Source: Paracoccaceae bacterium
GTDB lineage: Bacteria > Pseudomonadota > Alphaproteobacteria > Rhodobacterales > Rhodobacteraceae
DNA length: 8,574 nt
Direction: 5' to 3'
Assembly: GCA_023254015.1 (NCBI GenBank)
Contig: JALQYS010000133.1
Span: 1 to 8,574, forward strand
The notes under the pieces are model-generated. The model was not told where the DNA came from. It saw only the letters and a list, made by a program, of their open reading frames with translations, and did not search any database. Shown one piece after another: positions 1-7,042 of this stretch (the stretch's first letter is position 1; every line of letters begins with the position of its first letter). Position numbers and translations under genes: made by a program.

Positions 1-521
1 GCCACGAAGCGCGCCCACAGATCGGGGTAGAACGCCCCTGCCCCGCCGCCATAAAACCAGTTCAGCTCGGCCCGGGTCATCAGGAAGATGCCGCGCAGGA
101 CCATATGGACCACCCGTTCAGGATGGGTGATCGCATAGATCAGCGCCAAAGAGGCGCCCCAGCTGCCGCCGAACAGGATGAAACGCCCGACACCCAGCGC
201 CTGCCGAATCACCTCGATGTCCCGCACAAGATGCCATGTGGTGTTGTTTTCGACGCTCGCATGAGGACGGGAGCGCCCGCAGCCGCGTTGGTCGAACAGC
301 ACCACGCGGTAATGCGCCGGATCGAAATAGCGCCGCATGGCCGGGCTGCAGCCGCCACCCGGACCGCCATGCACCACAAGAACCGGCACACCCGCCGGGT
401 TGCCGCATTGCTCGACAAACACGCGGTGGCCGTCGCCCACCTCGATCACCCTTTGGTCAAAGGGCTCGATCGGCGGATAAAGATAGTCGGCTGCGCGCTT
501 TTGGCCTGATCTCTGATCCAT
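1..521 (-). CDS. pip: Proline iminopeptidase, N-terminal part (runs off left edge)
   Basis: Alpha/beta-hydrolase of the S33 family, expected to release N-terminal proline from peptides in the cytoplasm. The 173 visible codons are read by reverse-complementing the left end. Seen: the oxyanion-hole motif HGGPGGG at residues 51-57, DQRG at 77-80, and the nucleophile elbow GGSWG at 118-122 with Ser120, followed by SLAL and then LRGIFL and WFYGGGA, all typical of prolyl iminopeptidases. The catalytic Asp and His lie beyond base 1. Family members are about 315-330 residues, so a little over half the protein is present. Two tandem ATGs (524 and 521) are possible starts. AGGA at 527-530 lies only 2 bases before the first ATG but 5 before the second, so I chose 521. 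The gene is divergent from ubiG. Family assignment is strong; the substrate is inferred from the family. Confidence 0.93.
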   Translation of the reverse strand, partial: MDQRSGQKRAADYLYPPIEPFDQRVIEVGDGHRVFVEQCGNPAGVPVLVVHGGPGGGCSPAMRRYFDPAHYRVVLFDQRGCGRSRPHASVENNTTWHLVRDIEVIRQALGVGRFILFGGSWGASLALIYAITHPERVVHMVLRGIFLMTRAELNWFYGGGAGAFYPDLWARFV

Positions 522-524
522 CAT

Positions 525-570
525 CGTCCTATATACCGCGAACAGACTGCGCTTCATCGCGCCGACGTGC
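525..570. promoter_or_regulatory. Divergent pip/ubiG promoter region with symmetric TATATA
   Basis: The short gap between the divergent starts must hold the promoters of both genes unless these lie inside coding sequence. The only AT-rich patch is TATATA at 530-535, which is its own reverse complement and so could serve as a -10 element in both directions. Read rightward it would give ubiG a leader of roughly 40 bases. Read leftward it ends 5 bases before the first pip ATG, so the transcript would be leaderless or nearly so. I see no good -35 match at the right spacing on either side. This is a candidate only. Confidence 0.35.
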
Positions 571-576
571 AAGGAG
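571..576 (+). promoter_or_regulatory. Ribosome binding site of ubiG
   Basis: AAGGAG lies 6 bases before the ATG at 583, a near-consensus Shine-Dalgarno sequence at the usual distance. It fixes the ubiG start. Confidence 0.85.
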
Positions 577-582
577 TTCCGC

Positions 583-1317
583 ATGACCACCACCATCGAC
601 CCCGCCGAAGTGGCCAAGTTCGAAGCCATGGCTGCCGAATGGTGGGACCCGAACGGCAAGTTCAAGCCGCTCCACCTGATGAATCCCTGCCGGCTGGACT
701 ATATCACAACCCAGATCGCGGCCGAATTCGACCGTGATATTGCCGGGCCGCAGCCCTTCCGGGGCCTTCGCATCCTTGATATCGGCTGTGGGGGTGGCCT
801 TTTGTCGGAACCCATGGCGCGGTTGGGCGCCGATGTCGTGGGGGCCGATGCCGCCGCGCGCAACATCCCGGTGGCGCAGGTTCATGCCGAACAGTCGGGC
901 CTGACCATCGACTACCGCATCACCACCGCCGAGGACATGGCCGCTGCGAGTGAGGCGTTCGATGTCGTGCTGAACATGGAGGTGGTCGAGCATGTGGCCG
1001 ATCCGCTGGCTTATCTGACCGCCTGCCAGCAGCTCTTGAGACCGGGCGGGCTGATGATCTGCTCGACGCTGAACCGCAATCCGAAATCCTTCATGATGGC
1101 GATCATCGGCGCCGAATGGGTCATGCGCTGGCTGCCCAAAGGCACGCATGATTGGGCCAAGTTCATCACCCCGGACGAACTTTATGATCTGATCCGCCGG
1201 GCCGGGCTGGAGCCGGTGGACAGGAAGGGCATGGTGTTCAACCCCGTCTCGTGGCGCTGGGGCCTGTCTGACCGCGACCTGTCGGTGAACTATGTCACGG
1301 CCAGCGTGAAGCGCTAA
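583..1317 (+). CDS. ubiG: Bifunctional ubiquinone-biosynthesis O-methyltransferase UbiG
   Basis: SAM-dependent class I methyltransferase that performs both O-methylations of the ubiquinone ring (2-polyprenyl-6-hydroxyphenol methylase and 3-demethylubiquinol 3-O-methyltransferase), associated with the inner membrane. At 244 residues it has the usual family length. Seen: the N-terminal AAEWWDPNGKFKPLH block at 17-31, SAM motif I (LDIGCGGG, 65-72), the end of strand 2 with Asp89, NMEVVEHV at 131-138, LLRPGG at 151-156, and the UbiG signature PKGTHDW at 185-191 followed by KF. The start is set by AAGGAG 6 bases upstream. It diverges from pip. Its TAA overlaps by 4 bases the stop of the small gene on the other strand, leaving no room for a separate terminator. 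No other ubi genes are visible nearby. Assignment is very firm. Confidence 0.97.
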   Translation: MTTTIDPAEVAKFEAMAAEWWDPNGKFKPLHLMNPCRLDYITTQIAAEFDRDIAGPQPFRGLRILDIGCGGGLLSEPMARLGADVVGADAAARNIPVAQVHAEQSGLTIDYRITTAEDMAAASEAFDVVLNMEVVEHVADPLAYLTACQQLLRPGGLMICSTLNRNPKSFMMAIIGAEWVMRWLPKGTHDWAKFITPDELYDLIRRAGLEPVDRKGMVFNPVSWRWGLSDRDLSVNYVTASVKR

Positions 1318-1547
1318 AGAAAACCGGCTGCATCCAGATCGAAATCCCGCAACGTCAGGGGATACATGTTGCTTGCCCCGAATTCGATCAGCGTGGAGAA
1401 ATGGAAGGTGCCGGTTATGGCGGTGTCACCATGCTTGGGAACCACGATGTTGCGTCCCGAAAGGCGGCCCGAGAACGGGTAGCCAAGGCTGTGGGTCAGC
1501 ATTTCCAGCCGGTCTGAAAGGTTCCCGCCGATTTCAAGTTCAGACAT
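1314..1547 (-). CDS. Small uncharacterised protein (77 residues)
   Basis: I do not recognise this family. From the ATG at 1547 the product begins MSELEIGGNLSDRLEML and ends LRDFDLDAAGFL. It has no signal peptide, no membrane segment and no cysteine, so it is probably a small cytoplasmic protein. Its middle (GRNIVVPKHGDTAITGTFHF) has alternating hydrophobic residues that suggest beta strands. Its composition looks like a real protein, unlike the Arg/Pro-rich antisense shadows elsewhere, and it fills a gap otherwise without a gene. The ATG has only a weak GGCGG-type ribosome site 6 bases upstream. A TTG at 1577, preceded by AGGA at 7 bases, would add ten residues and is a real alternative. Its TAG overlaps the ubiG stop by 4 bases. 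The start is uncertain; that it is a gene is likely but not proven. Confidence 0.6.
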   Translation of the reverse strand: MSELEIGGNLSDRLEMLTHSLGYPFSGRLSGRNIVVPKHGDTAITGTFHFSTLIEFGASNMYPLTLRDFDLDAAGFL

Positions 1548-1569
1548 GCCGCACCGCCTGATCGTTCTG

Positions 1570-1610
1570 TCACGCAACGATTGGTCCTAAGCTGCCCATG
1601 TCTGACCTCC
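1570..1610 (-). other. Mini-ORF with strong ribosome site, possible leader peptide
   Basis: On the minus strand GGAGG (1606-1610) sits 6 bases before an ATG at 1599 that opens a nine-codon frame, MGSLGPIVA, ending in TGA at 1570-1572. This is the best Shine-Dalgarno match in the area, yet it serves a tiny frame that is out of register with the small gene downstream (start at 1547 or 1577). It could be a translated leader, a relic of a longer start region, or chance. TATGAT (minus strand, ending 1-2 bases before GGAGG) resembles a -10 element but lies too close for its transcript to include the ribosome site comfortably. Confidence 0.2.
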
Positions 1611-1676
1611 AATCATAAGGCGATGTTTCCAACGGCGTGGGGCAGTGCAAAAGGCTGTGTTTCCTGTCGGTTCCGA

Positions 1677-1705
1677 TTGCGCCAGGGCGGCGGGCTTGCG
1701 ATACT
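1677..1705 (+). promoter_or_regulatory. Candidate promoter of tamA-tamB
   Basis: TTGCGC at 1677-1682 and GATACT at 1700-1705 are separated by 17 bases, and each matches four of six sigma-70 consensus positions. Transcription would begin near 1712 and give a leader of about 20 bases before the tamA ATG. The match is weak, and in GC-rich alphaproteobacteria such pairs occur by chance. The position, in the only non-coding gap upstream of tamA, is the main support. Confidence 0.3.
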
Positions 1706-1730
1706 GTTCCCGCTATCTTTGGGGGTTTTC

Positions 1731-3542
1731 ATGGCAGCCGCAACGATCCGTTGTTTGGGTCGACTTGGCGTTTTGGCGCTGGTCCTTGCCGCGTCATCGG
1801 CGCAGGCAATCGATGCGGTTGAATTCATTGTCTCTTCACCGGACAAGGATCTGGCGTCGAAACTGCGGGCGGCCTCTGTTCTGTTGTCGGGCGAACAGAC
1901 GGGCGAGGCCGCGCCGCAGGATGTGCTGACCAATGGCCGGGCGGAATATGCCGCGCTGCTCAACACGCTTTATGCCCATGGCCACTATTCGGGCGTCATC
2001 CACGTTTATGCCGACGGGCGCGAGGTTGCGTCGATCCCGCCTCTGGATACCCCGGCGCGGATCGGCCATATCAAGATCACGGTTGATCCCGGCCCGCGCT
2101 TTTCCCTGTCGCGCGCCGCGGTTGATCCGCTGGCCCCGCGCACGAAACTGCCCGAGGGGTTTCGCCCCGATGCCGCTGCCGAAAGCGGAGTCATCCTGGG
2201 TGCTGCGGCGGCAGGTGTGGAAGGCTGGCGGTCGCTGGGCCATGCCAAGGCGCGGATCGCCGGGCAAAGTATTGTCGCCGATCATGCCAGCGCCACCCTG
2301 TCGGCCGCCATCCGGGTTGAACCCGGCCCCGTCTTGCGCTTTGGCCGGCTGGAGGTGCAGGGCCAGGACCGCATGCGCGAGGGCCGCATCCGCAAGATCG
2401 CCGGTCTGCCCGAGGGCGAGCGCTTTGACCCAAAGGAACTTGATCGCGCGGCGACCCGTCTGCGGCGGACCGGGGTGTTCAAATCCGCCACCCTGACCGA
2501 GGACGAGGCCATCACTCGGCCCGACCTTTTGGGCATCACCGCGACTCTGGTCGAACAGAAGCCCCGGCACTATAGCCTTGGCGCGGAACTGGCCAGCATG
2601 GACGGGTTGTTGCTGTCAGCAAGCTGGCTGCACCGCAATCTTCTGGGCGGGGCCGAGCGGCTGGAACTGGGTGCCGAGGTCAGCAATATCGGCACGCAAT
2701 CGGGCGGCATGGACTATGTTATTGGTGCCAAGATCGACCGGCCGGCCACCCTGACCCCAGACACAAATCTGGGGCTGGCATTCGAGATCGGCCATCTGGA
2801 TGAAGAAGACTACGACGCCGACGTCGCCAGCGCCGGGGTTACGCTGTCGCACGTGTTCTCTGACAGCCTCACCGGTCGGGCCGGGCTGTCCTATGAATAC
2901 GCCTCGATCACGGACGCGCTGGGGCAGTTCAGGTATCGCCAACTTGCCCTGCCGCTGGGCCTGACCTGGGATCGGCGGGACAGCACGACCGATGCCAAGC
3001 GCGGTTTCTACCTCGATGCCGAGGTCAAGCCGTTCCGAGGTTTCGGTATCACCGAGAACGGGGTCCGCGCCACGATGGACATGCGCGGATACAAGGCTCT
3101 GGGCGCCGAACAGAGACTGGTTTTCGCTGCAAGGCTGCAGGCTGGGGCCATCTATGGTGCCTCGCTTTTGGGAACTCCCCGGAACGATCTGTTCTATTCG
3201 GGCGGCGCGGGAACCGTGCGCGGGCAGCCCTATCAGTCGCTGGGCGTGACGGTGGCGCGCGGCGGCCTGTCGCTGCCCATTGGCGGCAATCACTTTCTTG
3301 GCGGTTCGCTGGAGGCGCGGGTCAAGGCAAGCGAAACCATTGGCATCGTCGGCTTTGTCGATGTGGGGCGGATCGACGTCGGCGGATTTTTCAACGGTAT
3401 CGGCGATTGGCATGCAGGGGCCGGTCTGGGCGTGCGCTATGCCACCGGGATCGGGCCGCTTCGGCTGGATGTTGCTGCGCCCGTCGGCGGCAAGACCGGA
3501 AACGGGCTGCAGATTTACCTCGGTCTGGGGCAATCCTTCTGA
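1731..3542 (+). CDS. tamA: TamA, Omp85-family outer-membrane barrel of the TAM complex
   Basis: Outer-membrane subunit of the translocation and assembly module, working with TamB in outer-membrane protein insertion and lipid homeostasis. At 603 residues it is close to the 577 of the E. coli protein. Seen: a signal peptide (residues 1-26, hydrophobic core LGVLALVLAAS, cleavage after AQA); POTRA-like domains at about 27-105, 110-197 and 203-276, the last with FGRLEVQG and a RLRRTGVF segment; then a beta barrel from about 280 to the terminal Phe. It carries the VRG motif of Omp85 loop L6 (GTVRGQPYQ, 494-502), and GPLRLDVAAPVG precedes the last strand. The frame stays open upstream to 1581, but ATG 1731 gives a clean signal peptide, whereas earlier starts add a Cys/Arg-rich stretch. 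Its ribosome site is poor (GGGGG, 5 bases away). The TGA shares one base with the tamB ATG. TamA is favoured over BamA because it has about three POTRAs and is followed by tamB. Confidence 0.93.
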   Translation: MAAATIRCLGRLGVLALVLAASSAQAIDAVEFIVSSPDKDLASKLRAASVLLSGEQTGEAAPQDVLTNGRAEYAALLNTLYAHGHYSGVIHVYADGREVASIPPLDTPARIGHIKITVDPGPRFSLSRAAVDPLAPRTKLPEGFRPDAAAESGVILGAAAAGVEGWRSLGHAKARIAGQSIVADHASATLSAAIRVEPGPVLRFGRLEVQGQDRMREGRIRKIAGLPEGERFDPKELDRAATRLRRTGVFKSATLTEDEAITRPDLLGITATLVEQKPRHYSLGAELASMDGLLLSASWLHRNLLGGAERLELGAEVSNIGTQSGGMDYVIGAKIDRPATLTPDTNLGLAFEIGHLDEEDYDADVASAGVTLSHVFSDSLTGRAGLSYEYASITDALGQFRYRQLALPLGLTWDRRDSTTDAKRGFYLDAEVKPFRGFGITENGVRATMDMRGYKALGAEQRLVFAARLQAGAIYGASLLGTPRNDLFYSGGAGTVRGQPYQSLGVTVARGGLSLPIGGNHFLGGSLEARVKASETIGIVGFVDVGRIDVGGFFNGIGDWHAGAGLGVRYATGIGPLRLDVAAPVGGKTGNGLQIYLGLGQSF

Positions 3543-6500
3543 TGAAACGCTCAACCGCCCTTGCCTTGTGCCTTCTGCCGCTGCCCGCCCTAGCGCAAAG
3601 CGATGATCGCAGCTATCTGACCGCCTTTCTGGAGGACAACCTTTCCGACGCCGGTCGGCAGGTTGTGATCACGGGCTTTGCGGGCGCTTTGTCGTCGCGG
3701 GCCCGGATTGCCGAACTGACCATTGCCGACGATCAGGGAGTCTGGCTGACGCTGCGCGATGTGGCGCTGGACTGGAACCGCAGCGCCCTGCTGGGCGGAA
3801 CCCTTTCGGTCAACGAACTTTCGGCGGGCGAAATCATCCTTGACCGGATGCCCGCCTCTGACGGGGCGGCGCAGCCGGAGGCGGGTGAGTTCAGCCTGCC
3901 TGACCTTCCGGTTTCGGTTCAGATCGGCCGCTTGGCCGCCGGGCGCATCCAGCTTGGTCCCGATGTGCTGGGCCAACCTGTCGAGGGCCGGCTTGAGGCG
4001 GCGCTGACTCTGGCGGGCGGCGAAGGCGAGGCCAATCTGCGGCTGGATCGGCAGGATGCGGGCCCCGAGGGCCGTATTGCGCTGACAGCCAGCTATGCCA
4101 ACGACAGCCGCAAGTTGGTGCTGGATCTTGAGATGACCGAGGGGCCGGGCGGGCTGGTGGCTTCGGCCCTTGATCTGCCCGGCCTGCCGGCGGCCGCCTT
4201 CAAACTGGCGGGCAGCGGGCCGATCCGTAGCTTTGTGGCCGATGTCGATCTGGAAACCGATAGTCAGCCCAGACTGGCCGGGCGCATTGTCACGCAGTCG
4301 ACGCAGGATGAGACCGGCTTTGCGGCCAACCTGTCGGGCGATGTTGCGCCGCTGTTCCTGCCGGATTACGCGGCCTTCTTCGGCAACAGGGTCGAGCTTG
4401 TCGCCTCTGGCACAGCCCATGCCGACGGCCGCATGGATCTGTCGCGCCTGCGGCTGGGGGCTGCGGCGCTGGATCTTTCCGGCTCTCTGTCGCTGGCCGC
4501 CGATGGCCAACCAACGGCGTTCGACCTGCAGGGCAGGATTGCCCGGGCCGATGGGGCGCCCGTTCTGCTGCCCCTGTCCACCGCCCTGCCGATGCGCCTG
4601 TCCAGCGCCGATCTTGCGATCGGTTTTGATCGGCAAAAGGGCAACGGTTGGACGGCCAGAACAACGGTCTATGGGCTGAATAGAGACAATTTCAGGGCCT
4701 CGCTTCTGACACTGGAAGGGTCTGGCCAGATTGCCCCGGGTGAGTTTGATGCCAGCCTGCAGTTCACTGCCGAAGGGCTGGAGCCGGCCGATGCTGCCAC
4801 GGCCAAGGCGCTTGGCTCAGTCCTGTCTGGCAATGCCCGGCTGCAGTATCGCAGCGGGATCGAGGGCCTTTCGCTTTCGACTCTGGACCTGCGGGGTGAG
4901 GATTACGGTCTTACCGCTGCGGATGCCCGGATTTCCGGCCTGCAAGACGGCTTTGCCCTGACCGGAGCGATCACAGCCGACCTGCAAGACCTGTCGCGGC
5001 TGGATGCCGTGGCGCAGATGCCGCTGGCAGGTGCGGCCCGGGCCGGGATTTCGGGACGATATGAGCCCTTGACCGGCGCCTTCGATCTGTCGCTTCAGGC
5101 CGACGGGCAAGACCTGAGCCTGGGCCAGCCGATGCTGGACGGGCTGTTGCGCGGAACGGCCCAGCTTTCCGGCCAGCTTCGCCGCGATGAAACCGGCCTG
5201 CGCCTTGCCGATGGCCGCCTTGCCGCCAATGCGTTTGAGGCCAGCGCGGCGGGGCTCATCTCCTCCTCGGCCAGCGATCTGACCGCCGGGATGCGTTTCA
5301 GCGACCTTTCGGTGCTGGGTGCAGGCTTTGGCGGCGTTCTTTCGGCCGAGGCGCAGCTGACCGGCCCGCTGGATGCCGCCCATATTGTGGCGACGGCCAC
5401 CGGGCAGCGCTTGCGCAGCGGCAATGCCGAGATCGACCGGCTGTTGACCGGCGAAAGCCGCCTGCAGGCCGATCTGGCGCTGACTTCGGGCGCGCTCACC
5501 ATCAACCGCGCCAGCCTGACCAACCCCGAGATGACGGCCGAGGTGACCGGGATGGCCGATGGCGCGGTCCAGACACTCAGTCTTGGTGCGCGTTTGCGCA
5601 ACCTTGGTCTTTTGCTGCCGGAATTCCCCGGCGCGGTGTCACTGTCGGGCAAGATCGTTCATGACGCCAAGGGCGCGCAGGTGGATGTCGCCGGCAAGGG
5701 GCCGGGAGGGATTGACGCAGCCATCAAGGGGCGCATCGGGCCAGAGCGCAGCGATCTGACCATCCGTGGCCGGGCGCAGGCGGCGCTGGCCAATGCCTTC
5801 ATCCTGCCGCGGTCGATTGCCGGACAGGTCGGGTTTGACCTGCGGCTGAACGGGCCGCTGGCCTTGTCGTCAATCTCGGGGCCGGTGACGCTGCAGGGCG
5901 GGCGGCTTTCCGACCCGACCCTGGCCTTTGCCTTCGACGGCATTTCCGCCCGTGCCAACCTTTCCGGGGGGCGCGCCGACATCGACGCCACCTTGCCCCT
6001 GACCACCGCCGGCAAGGTGGCTGTTTCCGGCACAATCGGCCTGTCAGAGCCATTTTCTTCGGCGCTTGGCATCGCCTTGCAAGGGGTGACCCTGCGCGAC
6101 GCCAGCCTGTATGACACCCGCCTGAAGGGAGAGTTGCGGCTTACCGGCCCGCTTCTGGCGCGGCCCTTGCTGGCCGGTCGCATCGATCTGATCGAGACCG
6201 AGCTCCGCGTGCCCTCGACCGGGTTTGGCGGCGCGGCCGGTTTGCCCGACCTGCGCCATGTCAATGAACCTGCCCAGGTTCGGGCCACCCGTGCACGCGC
6301 CGGGCTGGTGGAGGACGTGGCCAAGGCCAGGCGCTCGGCTAGCAGGGATCTGGGGTTGGATGTCACGATTTCTGCGCCGAACCGGCTGTTTGTGCGGGGC
6401 AGGGGGCTGGATGCCGAGCTGGGCGGCGAGGTTCGGCTTTTGGGCAGCCTGTCGGCCCTTGCCCCGGCGGGTGCCTTCAACCTGATCCGCGGGCGGCTGG

Positions 6501-7042
6501 ACATTCTTGGCAAACGCTTTGACCTGTCCGAGGCGGTCTTGCAGCTTGAGGGCGACCTGATCCCCTTCCTGCGCGTTGTCGCCAGCACCGAAAGCGATGG
6601 CATCACCGCCAATGTCGTGATCGAGGGCAAGGCCAATGATCCCAAGGTCAATTTCACCTCTGCCCCGGAATTGCCCGAAGAAGAGGTGTTGGCACAGCTT
6701 CTGTTCGGTCAGGGGCTGCAGAACCTGTCGGCCTTGCAGGCGCTGCAACTGGCCAATGCGGTGGCAACCCTTGCCGGTCAGGGTGGGGCAGGGGTGATCT
6801 CGCGCCTGCGGACGGGCATCGGGGTAGACAATCTGGACGTCAAGACAACAGCCGAAGGCGGCGCCGAGGTGACGGCCGGCAAATACATCGGCAAGAACGC
6901 CTATACCGAGGTGACGCTGGGTCAGGATGGCAAGACCGAGATCAACCTGAACCTCGATCTGACCGATAGCATCACCCTGCGCGGCACTGCAGGGTCGGAC
7001 GGGCAGACCGGCTTGGGCATCTTTCTGGAAAAGGACTACTGA
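3542..7042 (+). CDS. tamB: TamB, periplasmic AsmA-like TAM component (DUF490)
   Basis: Large (1166 residues) envelope-spanning partner of TamA. The family folds as a long hydrophobic beta groove bridging the two membranes and is implicated in outer-membrane protein assembly and phospholipid transport. Seen: a hydrophobic N-terminus ending PALAQ-S (residues 1-19), then hundreds of residues of alternating beta strands rich in Gly, Leu, Ala and Asp, and the C-terminal DUF490 domain, clearest from about 936 onward. This holds APNRLFVRGRGLDAELGG, the family block PELPEEEVLAQLLFG at 1042-1056, and the ending FLEKDY. The ATG overlaps the tamA stop (TGATG) and has no close ribosome site, so translation is probably coupled to tamA. 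A longer in-frame extension back to 3407 only shadows tamA. The N-terminus looks cleavable and lacks the long signal anchor of E. coli TamB. The TGA overlaps the convergent membrane-protein gene by 7 bases. Confidence 0.94.
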   Translation: MKRSTALALCLLPLPALAQSDDRSYLTAFLEDNLSDAGRQVVITGFAGALSSRARIAELTIADDQGVWLTLRDVALDWNRSALLGGTLSVNELSAGEIILDRMPASDGAAQPEAGEFSLPDLPVSVQIGRLAAGRIQLGPDVLGQPVEGRLEAALTLAGGEGEANLRLDRQDAGPEGRIALTASYANDSRKLVLDLEMTEGPGGLVASALDLPGLPAAAFKLAGSGPIRSFVADVDLETDSQPRLAGRIVTQSTQDETGFAANLSGDVAPLFLPDYAAFFGNRVELVASGTAHADGRMDLSRLRLGAAALDLSGSLSLAADGQPTAFDLQGRIARADGAPVLLPLSTALPMRLSSADLAIGFDRQKGNGWTARTTVYGLNRDNFRASLLTLEGSGQIAPGEFDASLQFTAEGLEPADAATAKALGSVLSGNARLQYRSGIEGLSLSTLDLRGEDYGLTAADARISGLQDGFALTGAITADLQDLSRLDAVAQMPLAGAARAGISGRYEPLTGAFDLSLQADGQDLSLGQPMLDGLLRGTAQLSGQLRRDETGLRLADGRLAANAFEASAAGLISSSASDLTAGMRFSDLSVLGAGFGGVLSAEAQLTGPLDAAHIVATATGQRLRSGNAEIDRLLTGESRLQADLALTSGALTINRASLTNPEMTAEVTGMADGAVQTLSLGARLRNLGLLLPEFPGAVSLSGKIVHDAKGAQVDVAGKGPGGIDAAIKGRIGPERSDLTIRGRAQAALANAFILPRSIAGQVGFDLRLNGPLALSSISGPVTLQGGRLSDPTLAFAFDGISARANLSGGRADIDATLPLTTAGKVAVSGTIGLSEPFSSALGIALQGVTLRDASLYDTRLKGELRLTGPLLARPLLAGRIDLIETELRVPSTGFGGAAGLPDLRHVNEPAQVRATRARAGLVEDVAKARRSASRDLGLDVTISAPNRLFVRGRGLDAELGGEVRLLGSLSALAPAGAFNLIRGRLDILGKRFDLSEAVLQLEGDLIPFLRVVASTESDGITANVVIEGKANDPKVNFTSAPELPEEEVLAQLLFGQGLQNLSALQALQLANAVATLAGQGGAGVISRLRTGIGVDNLDVKTTAEGGAEVTAGKYIGKNAYTEVTLGQDGKTEINLNLDLTDSITLRGTAGSDGQTGLGIFLEKDY

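Noticed and set aside
105..509. A 134-codon plus-strand frame opposite pip
   Set aside because: Fully antisense to the pip motifs, His/Arg/Ala-rich, no ribosome site or domain.
1581..1730. N-terminal extension of tamA by 50 codons (or 36 from an ATG at 1623)
   Set aside because: The extension is Cys/Arg-rich and would bury a well-formed signal peptide; no good ribosome site precedes it.
2616..3554. A 312-codon minus-strand frame opposite tamA
   Set aside because: Antisense shadow of the tamA barrel, with low-complexity composition and no recognisable motif.
3542..3571. Possible lipoprotein signal at Cys10 of TamB
   Set aside because: The preceding residues LAL do not fit a lipobox, which needs Gly, Ala or Ser just before the Cys, and the Cys lies inside the hydrophobic core.
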